Assembly: GCA_000433735.1 (NCBI GenBank)
Contig: HF998298.1
Coordinates: 1 to 60,575 of the forward strand
From: Clostridium sp. CAG:167
GTDB taxonomy: Bacteria; Bacillota; Clostridia; Lachnospirales; Lachnospiraceae
Length of the DNA: 60,575 nt
Reading direction: 5' to 3'
The first letter of the stretch is position 1, and the number at the start of each line of letters is the position of its first letter. Under the pieces are notes generated by a model. That model did no database searches, was not told where the DNA came from, and saw only the letters and a list, made by a program, of their open reading frames with translations. Positions 9,039 to 16,677 of this stretch are shown piece by piece. A program made the position numbers and the translations under genes.

Positions 9039-9691
9039 TGTCCATCACCTTCCTTTGTCTCAAATTTCAAACTATACCCAGACTGGGAATCCAGCAGCGG
9101 ATCTAACATTCCCCGGATGCCCTCTTCCAGATTTTTTTCTGCCGCCTGAAGAATCCATTTATTTTCTGCCACTTCCTTCCTGGCATCTTCTATACATTCT
9201 TTATACGCCTTTTCTGATATACCGGTTTGATCATAATTATCATCCATAAACATATAATCCAGTGACTCCATTTTCACCGTAACATCTGTAACAGAAACTT
9301 TCGGAAGTGTCACAATGATCTTTTTTCCTTTGTGGTTTATCTTAATCTCATCCGCCGGCACCCCTGCCTTTACTACTGCATCATAAGACACATAATATCT
9401 CCCATCTTCTCCATTAGCCACTCCACTGTAGATCGATTCATAGGAAGAAAGTTCCCCGATGGAACGGATGCTTTCCAGCGTTGACGAAACAACCACCGTT
9501 GTCTTTTCTCCCTGAGATTGATTTTTATGTATTTTCACCACAACAAATAGCACAAGAAAAAGAACCAGTACTATTACTGCTCCTTTCAAGATCTTCTTGA
9601 CTTTTTTTACCGGTGTAAGTTTAGAAAAAGCCTCTGCCTTCTTCTTGATACCCGTTCTGAGCCGGTTTCCTTTTGTATGTATTTTTTTCAC
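9035..9691 (-). CDS. Membrane-anchored DUF4230 protein
   Basis: Protein of about 218 residues: a short basic cytoplasmic N-terminus, one membrane segment (GAVIVLVLFLVLFVVVKI), then an external DUF4230 domain with the family stretch VVKAGVPADEIKINHKGKKI and VTLPKVSV. The longest frame starts at an ATG 11 codons earlier, but that ATG lies on the -10 box of a strong promoter and so cannot be translated from it. The GTG used here has GGAAGG six bases upstream. It is paired with a second DUF4230 protein by a four-base overlap, suggesting the two products work together. Function unknown. Confidence 0.75.
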   Translation of the reverse strand: MKKIHTKGNRLRTGIKKKAEAFSKLTPVKKVKKILKGAVIVLVLFLVLFVVVKIHKNQSQGEKTTVVVSSTLESIRSIGELSSYESIYSGVANGEDGRYYVSYDAVVKAGVPADEIKINHKGKKIIVTLPKVSVTDVTVKMESLDYMFMDDNYDQTGISEKAYKECIEDARKEVAENKWILQAAEKNLEEGIRGMLDPLLDSQSGYSLKFETKEGDGQ

Positions 9692-9715
9692 CTGATACCT
9701 TCCTTTCTTTCCCCC

Positions 9716-9744
9716 ATTATACATAATCCGACTTTTTCTTTCAA
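9716..9744 (-). promoter_or_regulatory. Promoter of the DUF4230 pair
   Basis: The minus strand reads TTGAAA (9739-9744), 17 bases, TATAAT (9716-9721). The -10 box overlaps the first possible ATG of the downstream gene, which fixes the real start further in. Confidence 0.75.
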
Positions 9745-9794
9745 GTAAAACCCTTTTATGTACAGCAGGGAAAAATGATATTCCCCGCCCTTTT

Positions 9795-10412
9795 TTACCG
9801 GATCACAGATTGGAAAATATATCCGTATTTCCCCTGATAACGGATCTTTGCATATCCCAGTTTGGATACATAAAGGACCGCTACTTTACTGCCAGCCGGA
9901 ACTTTCTTTATTTTTTTACTTTTTCTCAAAGATTTTTGTTTCCAGAGTTTACAGTTTTTCTTTGTTACAGCCGCCCATTCCTTTTGAAATTCTGAAAAGG
10001 ATCCATATTTTTTCTTCAGCAAAGAAGGTGTGCTGCCCCACTTGCCAAGATAAAAATGCGGCGTATCCACAGGACTTTTCCAATCTCCTCCCCAGGAAAG
10101 ACCCACTTTTTTAGATTTGGCGATCTTGGCAACCTTTTTCATAAACGCATCTTCGTACTCTTTTCCCCGGATATTTTGGAAAATATCCACGGCAATGCCC
10201 CATTGATGCTGACTGGAAAAAGATTTTCCTCTGGCATTGGTAACAATTTTGCCCGGCGCGCTCCGGCCCTTTGCATACAGGTCTTCCTGTTCTTTCACAG
10301 AGCGAAAACATTCGCCAATCCCCAATTGCAGCCCTTGTTTTTTACATTCTTTTTTTAACAGATATATTTTATACTGCATCCAGGGATGCAGCTGATTTAT
10401 ATTTCTTGCCAT
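9795..10412 (-). CDS. Phage-type endolysin, M15 peptidase (LD-carboxypeptidase/endopeptidase) with C-terminal SH3-like tail
   Basis: Peptidoglycan peptidase of the M15 family, 205 residues. It shows the zinc-site pattern SSQHQWGIAVDI (His69, Asp76) and DTPHFY (His119), plus the Arg of CFRSVKEQ that holds the substrate carboxylate. After residue 165 a basic, aromatic tail (VPAGSKVAVLYVSKLGYAKI) looks like a bacterial SH3 wall-binding domain. There is no signal peptide, so release needs a holin. A 71-residue holin-like protein is encoded 15 bases upstream in the same direction. The pair looks like a phage lysis module with no other phage genes around it. Confidence 0.85.
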   Translation of the reverse strand: MARNINQLHPWMQYKIYLLKKECKKQGLQLGIGECFRSVKEQEDLYAKGRSAPGKIVTNARGKSFSSQHQWGIAVDIFQNIRGKEYEDAFMKKVAKIAKSKKVGLSWGGDWKSPVDTPHFYLGKWGSTPSLLKKKYGSFSEFQKEWAAVTKKNCKLWKQKSLRKSKKIKKVPAGSKVAVLYVSKLGYAKIRYQGKYGYIFQSVIR

Positions 10413-10427
10413 TTTGATCCCCCCGTT

Positions 10428-10643
10428 TTATTTTTCGCTGTTTGTATCTTTATCCTTCTTGCTCTGTGATGTGCAGATTCCCAGACATACGCCAAGGAAT
10501 GTATCAATGGCGGTTATGGTTCCTACCACCTGCTCCACACAAGGCAGCCCCCAGATACTTGCAAGTGCAAAATATAAGGTTGCCAGTGCCGGCAGATAGA
10601 TCTGCGCCAGATTTTTATAAAAGTTACACCATTTTGTTGTCAT
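10428..10643 (-). CDS. Small phage holin (Dp-1-like)
   Basis: Protein of 71 residues with two hydrophobic segments (IYLPALATLYFALASI and VGTITAIDTFLGVCLGI) joined by a short turn, and a charged C-terminus (SQSKKDKDTNSEK). That plan and the wording of the segments match small phage holins of the Dp-1 group. The frame stays open to 10751, but the upstream part is meaningless. The ATG chosen has AAAGGTGG five bases before it. It is followed by the M15 endolysin gene. Holins form pores that let the lysin reach the wall. No clear promoter was found. Confidence 0.75.
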   Translation of the reverse strand: MTTKWCNFYKNLAQIYLPALATLYFALASIWGLPCVEQVVGTITAIDTFLGVCLGICTSQSKKDKDTNSEK

Positions 10644-10704
10644 GTATACCACCTTTTCTTTCGTTCTTCTTACTATATAAATATGCCGGAAGGAAAAAAA
10701 GGTG

Positions 10705-10741
10705 CAAAAAAGAGAGCCTGTCATAAACAAACAAGCTCTCT
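10705..10741 (-). terminator. Terminator of the GGGtGRT operon
   Basis: On the minus strand AGAGAGC (10735-10741) pairs with GCTCTCT (10711-10717) around a 17-base loop, followed by a T-run. It lies 20-30 bases after the GGGtGRT stop and before the holin gene, so the lysis pair is transcribed separately. Confidence 0.75.
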
Positions 10742-10763
10742 GAAAATACAATATCGGTATTTA

Positions 10764-11774
10764 TTAGAATTTACCTGCGTCAGCAGCTTCCTGAACAGCT
10801 ACTGCAACCGCTACAGTCATTCCAACCATTGGGTTGTTTCCTGCACCGATCAGTCCCATCATTTCTACATGGGCTGGTACAGAAGAAGATCCAGCGAACT
10901 GTGCATCACTGTGCATACGACCCAATGTATCTGTCATACCATAAGATGCAGGACCTGCAGCCATGTTGTCTGGATGCAATGTACGGCCTGTACCACCACC
11001 GGATGCTACAGAGAAGTACTTCTTGCCCTGCTCCAGGCACTCTTTCTTGTATGTTCCTGCAACTGGGTGCTGGAAACGGGTTGGGTTAGTAGAGTTACCT
11101 GTGATAGATACATCTACGCCCTCTTTGTGCATGATAGCAACACCTTCCGGTACAGAGTTTGCACCATAGCAGTTTACTTTAGAACGAAGTCCGGTAGAAT
11201 ATGCCTTGCGGAATACTTCTTTTACTTCGTTTGTATATGGATCATACTCAGTCTCTACGAATGTAAATCCGTTGATACGGGAAATGATCTGAGCTGCGTC
11301 TTTACCAAGACCATTCAGGATAACGCGCAGTGGCTCTTTACGAACTTTGTTTGCTTTCTCAGCAATACCGATCGCACCTTCTGCTGCTGCAAAAGACTCA
11401 TGACCTGCCAGGAATGCGAAACATTTAGTCTCTTCTTCCAACAGCATCTTTCCAAGGTTACCATGTCCCAAACCTACCTTACGGGTATCAGCTACAGAAC
11501 CTGGAATACAGAAAGACTGAAGTCCTTCTCCAATAGCAGCCGCTGCATCAGCAGCACGGCGGCATCCTTTTTTAATTGCAATGGCTGCACCTACAATATA
11601 AGCCCAGCATGCATTTTCAAAACAAATTGGCTGGATTCCCTTGATCTGATTATAAACATCAAGTCCAGCATCCTTTGTGATCTTTTCTGCTTCTTCTAAT
11701 GAAGAAATGCCATAACTGTTCAAAACAGCGTTGATCTGGTCAATTCTTCTTTCATATGATTCAAATAATGCCAT
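10764..11774 (-). CDS. GGGtGRT protein (conserved clostridial protein of unknown function)
   Basis: Protein of 336 residues with the motif that names the family, GGGTGRTLHPDN near residue 266, plus conserved-looking stretches PGSVADTRKVGLGHGNLGK and GLIGAGNNPMVG. It is Gly- and Ala-rich and has six or more Cys residues, but no signal peptide or membrane segment. The biochemical role is not known to me. The gene lies 21 bases after an IscU/NifU-like scaffold gene and ends in a terminator, so the two form a closed two-gene operon. A role in iron-sulfur or metal handling is an inference from the partner only. Codon use is of the well-expressed type and the ribosome site (AGGAGG) is strong. Confidence 0.85.
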   Translation of the reverse strand: MALFESYERRIDQINAVLNSYGISSLEEAEKITKDAGLDVYNQIKGIQPICFENACWAYIVGAAIAIKKGCRRAADAAAAIGEGLQSFCIPGSVADTRKVGLGHGNLGKMLLEEETKCFAFLAGHESFAAAEGAIGIAEKANKVRKEPLRVILNGLGKDAAQIISRINGFTFVETEYDPYTNEVKEVFRKAYSTGLRSKVNCYGANSVPEGVAIMHKEGVDVSITGNSTNPTRFQHPVAGTYKKECLEQGKKYFSVASGGGTGRTLHPDNMAAGPASYGMTDTLGRMHSDAQFAGSSSVPAHVEMMGLIGAGNNPMVGMTVAVAVAVQEAADAGKF

Positions 11775-11795
11775 GATTTGTTTGCCTCCTTTTAA

Positions 11796-12503
11796 TTATT
11801 TTGCAACTTCTTCATCGGTTCTAGGATCGATAAGCTTAACAGCGTCTTCTACACGACCGTACTGTCCGGATGCTTTCTCCCAGGCAGTGTTAGGATCGTC
11901 ACCTTTTTTGATGAAGTCAGTCATCTTACCAAGGTTCACAAACTTATAACCAATAATCAGGTCTTCGTCATCCAAAGCAATAGCAGTTACATAACCTTCT
12001 GCCATCTCCAGGTAACGAGGTCCCTTCTTCAATGTACCGTACATTGTACCAACCTGAGAACGAAGTCCTTTACCAAGATCCTCAAGTCCGGCTCCGATTG
12101 CCAGTCCGTCTTCGGAAAAAGCACTCTGGGAACGGCCATAAACAATCTGCAGGAACAACTCTCTCATTGCTGTATTAATCGCATCACATACAAGGTCTGT
12201 ATTCAATGCTTCCATAACAGTCAGTCCCGGAAGAATCTCAGATGCCATTGCTGCGGAATGAGTCATTCCGGAACATCCTACTGTCTCTACCAGTGCTTCC
12301 TGGATAATACCTTCTTTTACATTCAGGGAAAGCTTACAGCAACCCTGCTGAGGCGCACACCAACCAATACCATGTGTGAAACCTGAAATATCTTTGACTT
12401 CTTTTGCCTGAACCCATTTTGCTTCTTCAGGAATTGGTGCAGCACCATGATGAACACCCTGAGCAACTGGGCACATGTTTTCTACTTCTTGTGAATAAAT
12501 CAT
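11796..12503 (-). CDS. IscU/NifU-like iron-sulfur cluster scaffold homologue
   Basis: Protein of 235 residues whose N-terminal 130 residues resemble the IscU/NifU scaffold fold. GIGWCAPQQGCCKLSLNV takes the place of the first cluster Cys region, and VETVGCSGMTHSAAMASE that of the second (IscU: GCGxAxASSxxxTE). The third IscU Cys is not evident, and the C-terminal 100 residues (VTAIALDDEDLIIGYKFVNL onward) are not part of IscU. It precedes the GGGtGRT gene in a two-gene operon with its own strong promoter. There is no cysteine desulfurase nearby. Cluster binding is an inference from motif resemblance. AAAGGAG lies seven bases before the ATG. Confidence 0.75.
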   Translation of the reverse strand: MIYSQEVENMCPVAQGVHHGAAPIPEEAKWVQAKEVKDISGFTHGIGWCAPQQGCCKLSLNVKEGIIQEALVETVGCSGMTHSAAMASEILPGLTVMEALNTDLVCDAINTAMRELFLQIVYGRSQSAFSEDGLAIGAGLEDLGKGLRSQVGTMYGTLKKGPRYLEMAEGYVTAIALDDEDLIIGYKFVNLGKMTDFIKKGDDPNTAWEKASGQYGRVEDAVKLIDPRTDEEVAK

Positions 12504-12541
12504 GTTATGACTCCTTTCTGTTTGCGTCAGATACTGATAAA

Positions 12542-12570
12542 ATTTTACAATAATTTTCTTGAAATGTCAA
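12542..12570 (-). promoter_or_regulatory. Promoter of the IscU-like/GGGtGRT operon
   Basis: TTGACA (12565-12570), 17-base spacer, TAAAAT (12542-12547) on the minus strand, about 40 bases before the first ATG. It is near-consensus, in agreement with high expression. Confidence 0.8.
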
Positions 12571-12574
12571 GAAA
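12555..12574. promoter_or_regulatory. Perfect 20-bp palindromic operator over the -35 box
   Basis: Arms TTTCTTGA and TCAAGAAA are separated by four bases and the second arm reads into the spacer, so a bound dimeric repressor would block RNA polymerase. It lies upstream of the transcription start, hence acts as DNA and not as an RNA hairpin. The regulator is unknown. Confidence 0.6.
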
Positions 12575-12598
12575 GCCCACCGGCATACTTCCTGCAAT

Positions 12599-13264
12599 TT
12601 ACTGTTTTTCCACAATTTCTCCCTGATTTTTGTAGATACTGCCGGATGGAACATAACCTCTTACACTGCTTAATGGATAGATGTTGGTATTGGCACCGAT
12701 GACAGAACCCGGATTCAGGATACTTCCGCATCCTACCTCTACCTGGTCTCCCAGGATTGCTCCCATTTTCTTAAGACCGGTCTTCACTTTTTCCTGTCCG
12801 ACACGGATTTCTACCAGAGTCTTATCAGACTTTACATTAGATGTAATGGATCCGGCACCCATATGTGATTTGAATCCAAGGATGGAATCCCCTACATAGT
12901 TGTAATGAGGAACCTGAACATTGTTAAAAAGCACTACATTTTTTAACTCCGTGGAGTTTCCCACTACTGCATTTTTCCCCACAATGGCATTGCCGCGGAT
13001 AAAAGCACAATGGCGGACTTCCGCTTCTTCATCAATAATAGCCGGACCGGTAATGCTTGCTGTCTCTGCCACTTTGGCCGATTTTGCGATCCAGATGTTT
13101 TCACCTTTTTTTTCAAATTTTTCTTTCGGAAGTGTCTCTCCCAGTTTCAGGATAAAATCATGGATCAAAGGCAGCACTTCATAGGCATTTTCTTTTCCTT
13201 CAAAAAGTTCTCCGGCAATGGTATTGTTCAGATCAAATAAACTGCTTACAGATATCTCTTTCAT
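12599..13264 (-). CDS. Left-handed beta-helix protein related to UDP-GlcNAc pyrophosphorylase acyltransferase domain
   Basis: Protein of 221 residues with hexapeptide repeats from about residue 60 to 205, for example IWIAKSAKVAETASI, AIVGKNAVVGNSTEL and VIGANTNIYPLSSV. This resembles the C-terminal acetyltransferase half of GlmU, without the pyrophosphorylase half. The first 55 residues form a helical cap. Such stand-alone proteins are usually annotated as nucleotidyltransferase or acyltransferase; substrate unknown. The ATG has GGAGG close upstream and follows topB by 21 bases, so it is probably the distal gene of that transcript. Confidence 0.75.
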   Translation of the reverse strand: MKEISVSSLFDLNNTIAGELFEGKENAYEVLPLIHDFILKLGETLPKEKFEKKGENIWIAKSAKVAETASITGPAIIDEEAEVRHCAFIRGNAIVGKNAVVGNSTELKNVVLFNNVQVPHYNYVGDSILGFKSHMGAGSITSNVKSDKTLVEIRVGQEKVKTGLKKMGAILGDQVEVGCGSILNPGSVIGANTNIYPLSSVRGYVPSGSIYKNQGEIVEKQ

Positions 13265-13285
13265 TTTATAACCTCCATAAAAACT

Positions 13286-15319
13286 TTACTTTTTTGTTTT
13301 TGATTTTTTTGTCTTATAAAAAGGAGCAGCCACCCGGTAAAAGGAGTCCAGGCGTCCTCTGTGGTCACTACTTTTGGCACTGGATACAAGCTGTTCTATA
13401 AACCGGTCCAGTTTTACCATATACTCTTCTTCTGTAATATTTCCCTCTGCCACACCGGTCAGACCCTTTTCCCAGCTGGCCGTCAATTTTGGCGACAACA
13501 TCTGGGGCATCGAGTAACGGACGATTCCAAAAACCAGTTCGCCTTTTAAGGCCGGCGTAATGATCTGGGTCTTTTTGTTCAGGTTCAGATAGCCGATATT
13601 AAATAATTTTTTTAAGATTTCTGCCCTGGTAGCACTGGTGCCGATACCACTTCCCTTGATCTGGGCCCGCAGTTCTTCATCCTCGATCAACTGTCCTGCA
13701 TTTTCCATTGCCAGCACCATGGAACCGGAATTGTACCGCTTAGGCGGTGATGTCTCCCCCTCCTTGATATGGCAGGCTTGCAGCTGCACCGGGGTATCCT
13801 TCTTCAAAAGCCCCAGCACCTCTTTCAGATCAAATGTTTCTTCCTGGTCTTCTTTGGCATCCATGTCTATCTCTGCCACATTTTTCTTCTTGGTAAACGA
13901 ATATTGCGTTACAGGCAGAAACCCTTCTTCCACAAGCACTTTGGTAGACGTAAAAAAATGTTCTTCCCCGCTTTTTACAGTCACATTCAGTTTCTGATAC
14001 ACTGCCGGCGGATAAAAAATACTCAGGAAACGCCGCACGATCACCTCATACATCTTACTTTGCAGTTCTCCCAGGCTTCGCAAGGCTCCCAGTCCCTGTC
14101 CGGTTGGAATAATAGCATAATGGTCTGTGATCTGCTTGTCATTGACATACCTGGTTTTTTCCAGTCCTTTATATGTCTGGTTCTCCGATATGTATGGGAG
14201 AAATTCCCTGGCCTGCTCATATCCCTGCAGACCACCAAGATTTTTTCCAATCTCTTTGGCAACGGCACTGGACAGCACCCTGGCATCTGTTCTTGGATAA
14301 GTCACCAGTTTTTTTTCATACAACTCCTGCACAATGGCAAGGGTCTCATCGGGACTGATCTTAAACAATTTAGAAGACAAGTTCTGGATTTCAGCCAGAT
14401 TAAACAAAAGAGGCGGATTTTTCTTTTCCTTCTTCTTCTCCACTTTTTCAATCACAGAAGCCACCGGCTCCGGCTGTAAAAGAGAGTCCATGAGTTTTTG
14501 TGCATCCTCTTTTTTCTTGAATCCATTTTCCTTATAAAGAGCAGGTGACTCATAGTAAGCAGAACCTTCTACTGCCTTCCACTCTCCCTGAAACCCTTTG
14601 CCCTCCAGGGAAAAATCCCCGATCACACGGTAAAATGGAGTCTTTTTGAAATTGCGGATCTCCCATTCCCGTTTTACCACCATGCCAAGAACACAGGTCA
14701 TGACACGGCCAACTGAAACAGAAGTCCATTTTTTATCCTGAAAGTTATTATTGAGCCAGTAACCATACTTTAAAGACAACACCCTGGAAAAATTGATTCC
14801 CATCAGATAATCTTCTTTTGCCCGCAGATATGCGGAATGGCTCAGGTTGTCGTATTCAGCAATCGGCTTTGCCTCCCGGACCCCTCTCAGGATTTCCTCT
14901 TCTGTCTGGGAGTCGATCCACACCCTCAGTTTTTTCTTTGTATCCGGCACCTTCGCCATCTGATCCACCAGACGGTAAATATATTCTCCTTCCCGTCCGG
15001 AGTCAGTGCATACATAGATCGTATCCACATCTTCCCGGTTCAAAAGTCCGGCTACAATATTAAACTGATCCTTTACACTGGGAATCACTTCATACAGAAA
15101 TTTTTCCGGCAAAAATGGAAGGGTATTCATATCCCATTTTTTCAGTGCTTCATCGTACACTTCCGGATAACTCATGGTAACCAGATGACCTACACACCAG
15201 GTTACGATAGTGTCCTCTGATTCCAGATAACCATTTCCTCTTTTTGCGTCTACCTTGAGAATCTTTGCGAATTCTCTGGCCACACTTGGTTTCTCCGCGA
15301 TAAACAATCGTTTTGCCAT
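13286..15319 (-). CDS. topB: DNA topoisomerase III (type IA)
   Basis: Type IA topoisomerase of 677 residues that relaxes negative supercoils and decatenates DNA. The N-terminal Toprim domain has LFIAEKPSVA (catalytic Glu7) and TDSGREGEYIYR, the form usual in TopB. The active-site Tyr is in KLVTYPRTDAR near residue 343. Later GIGTSATRAEI and the IA core are intact. There are no C-terminal zinc ribbons; the tail is a short Lys-rich stretch. Ribosome site GAGGAG precedes the ATG. It is downstream of glyA with a hairpin in the gap. Confidence 0.95.
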   Translation of the reverse strand: MAKRLFIAEKPSVAREFAKILKVDAKRGNGYLESEDTIVTWCVGHLVTMSYPEVYDEALKKWDMNTLPFLPEKFLYEVIPSVKDQFNIVAGLLNREDVDTIYVCTDSGREGEYIYRLVDQMAKVPDTKKKLRVWIDSQTEEEILRGVREAKPIAEYDNLSHSAYLRAKEDYLMGINFSRVLSLKYGYWLNNNFQDKKWTSVSVGRVMTCVLGMVVKREWEIRNFKKTPFYRVIGDFSLEGKGFQGEWKAVEGSAYYESPALYKENGFKKKEDAQKLMDSLLQPEPVASVIEKVEKKKEKKNPPLLFNLAEIQNLSSKLFKISPDETLAIVQELYEKKLVTYPRTDARVLSSAVAKEIGKNLGGLQGYEQAREFLPYISENQTYKGLEKTRYVNDKQITDHYAIIPTGQGLGALRSLGELQSKMYEVIVRRFLSIFYPPAVYQKLNVTVKSGEEHFFTSTKVLVEEGFLPVTQYSFTKKKNVAEIDMDAKEDQEETFDLKEVLGLLKKDTPVQLQACHIKEGETSPPKRYNSGSMVLAMENAGQLIEDEELRAQIKGSGIGTSATRAEILKKLFNIGYLNLNKKTQIITPALKGELVFGIVRYSMPQMLSPKLTASWEKGLTGVAEGNITEEEYMVKLDRFIEQLVSSAKSSDHRGRLDSFYRVAAPFYKTKKSKTKK

Positions 15320-15368
15320 AACTTCTCCTCACCGTTTTTATTTGGAAAATTCCGTCTTTACAAACCAC

Positions 15369-15394
15369 AAGTCTGAGCATTTCTGCCCAGACTT
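15369..15394 (-). terminator. Hairpin after glyA, weak terminator or processing stem
   Basis: A seven-base perfect stem, AAGTCTG and CAGACTT, with a 12-base loop lies about 20 bases after the glyA stop. No T-run follows it on the minus strand, so it probably slows or protects rather than fully ends transcription. Confidence 0.4.
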
Positions 15395-15414
15395 ATAGAA
15401 GAAATATTTAAAAA

Positions 15415-16653
15415 TCAGTACAATGGATAACGGTCTGTCAGTTCTTTGACGATTGCCTTTGCCTTATCAATATTTGCCTCATGATCATCTATGATCATGG
15501 CAATAGCCTCAGCGATCCGGTCCATATCTTCTGCATTCATGCCTCTCGTAGTAACAGCGGCTGTTCCCAGTCTTACACCACTTGTAACAAACGGTGACTG
15601 TGGATCATTCGGGATCGTATTTTTATTGGCAGTGATATTCGCTTCATCTAACCATGCCTCAACTTCTTTTCCTGTTAATCCTTTGTCCACCAGATCTACT
15701 AACATCAAGTGGTTGTCTGTTCCTCCGGACACAATATTTACTCCTCGGCTCATCAGACCTTTGGACAGTGCCTGGGCATTTTCAATGATGTGCTTTCCAT
15801 ATTCCTTAAAAGATGGATCCAGTGCTTCTTTGAAGCAGACAGCCTTGGCTGCGATCACATGCATCAACGGGCCTCCCTGTGTTCCCGGGAAAATAGCCTT
15901 ATTTAATTTATGCTCTTTGGCAAACTCTTCAGAGGAAAGAATCATACCACCTCTTGGTCCACGAAGTGTTTTGTGGGTTGTTGTAGTTGTTACATGAGCA
16001 TAAGGGATTGGGCTTTCATGATAACCGGAAGCTACCAGACCGGCAATATGTGCCATATCTACCATTAAGAATGCTCCTACCTCATCTGCGATCTCACGGA
16101 ATCTCTTAAAGTCGATCTTGCGGCAGTAAGCACTAGCTCCGGCAATGATCATTTTCGGTTTGCACTCTTTAGCAATCCGCTCTACTTCATCGTAATCAAT
16201 AAAACCTTTATCATTTACACCATAAGGAACGATGTGATAATAAGTTCCGGAAATGTTGGCCGGGCTTCCATGTGATAAATGTCCGCCGTGATCCAGGTTC
16301 ATTCCCATAACGGTCTCGCCCGGTTTTACCAGTGCGAAAAAGACTGCCATATTAGCCTGGGCTCCGGAATGAGGCTGAACATTTACATAGGTACAGCCAA
16401 ACAGTTTTTTGGCCCTTTCTCTTGCCAGTTCCTCTACCATATCTACAAACTGGCATCCGCCGTAATAGCGTTTGCCCGGATATCCTTCCGCGTATTTATT
16501 GGTAAGAGTGCTTCCCATAGCAGCCATAACTGCCTTACTTACAAAGTTCTCGGAAGCGATCAGCTCAATATGATCGTTCTGTCTTCCCGTCTCCAGTTCC
16601 ATAGCTTTTGCAAGCTCCGGATCTGCTTTTACTACTTCTTCAAACGAATACAT
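15415..16653 (-). CDS. glyA: Serine hydroxymethyltransferase
   Basis: PLP enzyme converting serine plus tetrahydrofolate to glycine plus methylene-THF; 412 residues is the standard size. Visible landmarks are the substrate region ELIASENFVS near residue 30, the glycine-rich VQPHSGAQAN, and the PLP Lys in TTTTHKTLRGPRGG near residue 226. It lies 24 bases after purD in the same direction. Its glycine and one-carbon products feed PurD and PurN, so the location makes metabolic sense. Start: ATG with GGAGG seven bases upstream. Confidence 0.97.
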   Translation of the reverse strand: MYSFEEVVKADPELAKAMELETGRQNDHIELIASENFVSKAVMAAMGSTLTNKYAEGYPGKRYYGGCQFVDMVEELARERAKKLFGCTYVNVQPHSGAQANMAVFFALVKPGETVMGMNLDHGGHLSHGSPANISGTYYHIVPYGVNDKGFIDYDEVERIAKECKPKMIIAGASAYCRKIDFKRFREIADEVGAFLMVDMAHIAGLVASGYHESPIPYAHVTTTTTHKTLRGPRGGMILSSEEFAKEHKLNKAIFPGTQGGPLMHVIAAKAVCFKEALDPSFKEYGKHIIENAQALSKGLMSRGVNIVSGGTDNHLMLVDLVDKGLTGKEVEAWLDEANITANKNTIPNDPQSPFVTSGVRLGTAAVTTRGMNAEDMDRIAEAIAMIIDDHEANIDKAKAIVKELTDRYPLY

Positions 16654-16677
16654 CCGTCTACCTCCAATTCTTTTTTA

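Noticed and set aside
9697..9724. Longer N-terminus of the DUF4230 membrane protein from ATG at 9724
   Set aside because: The ATG is part of the -10 box of the promoter, so it is not on the mRNA.
10644..10751. 36-residue N-terminal extension of the holin
   Set aside because: It runs back into the terminator of the neighbouring operon and has no family resemblance; the ribosome site AAAGGTGG marks a start at 10643.
14980..15020. Lost Toprim Asp in topoisomerase III (TDSGREGE rather than TDxDREGE)
   Set aside because: The DxxGREGE form is usual in TopB-type enzymes.
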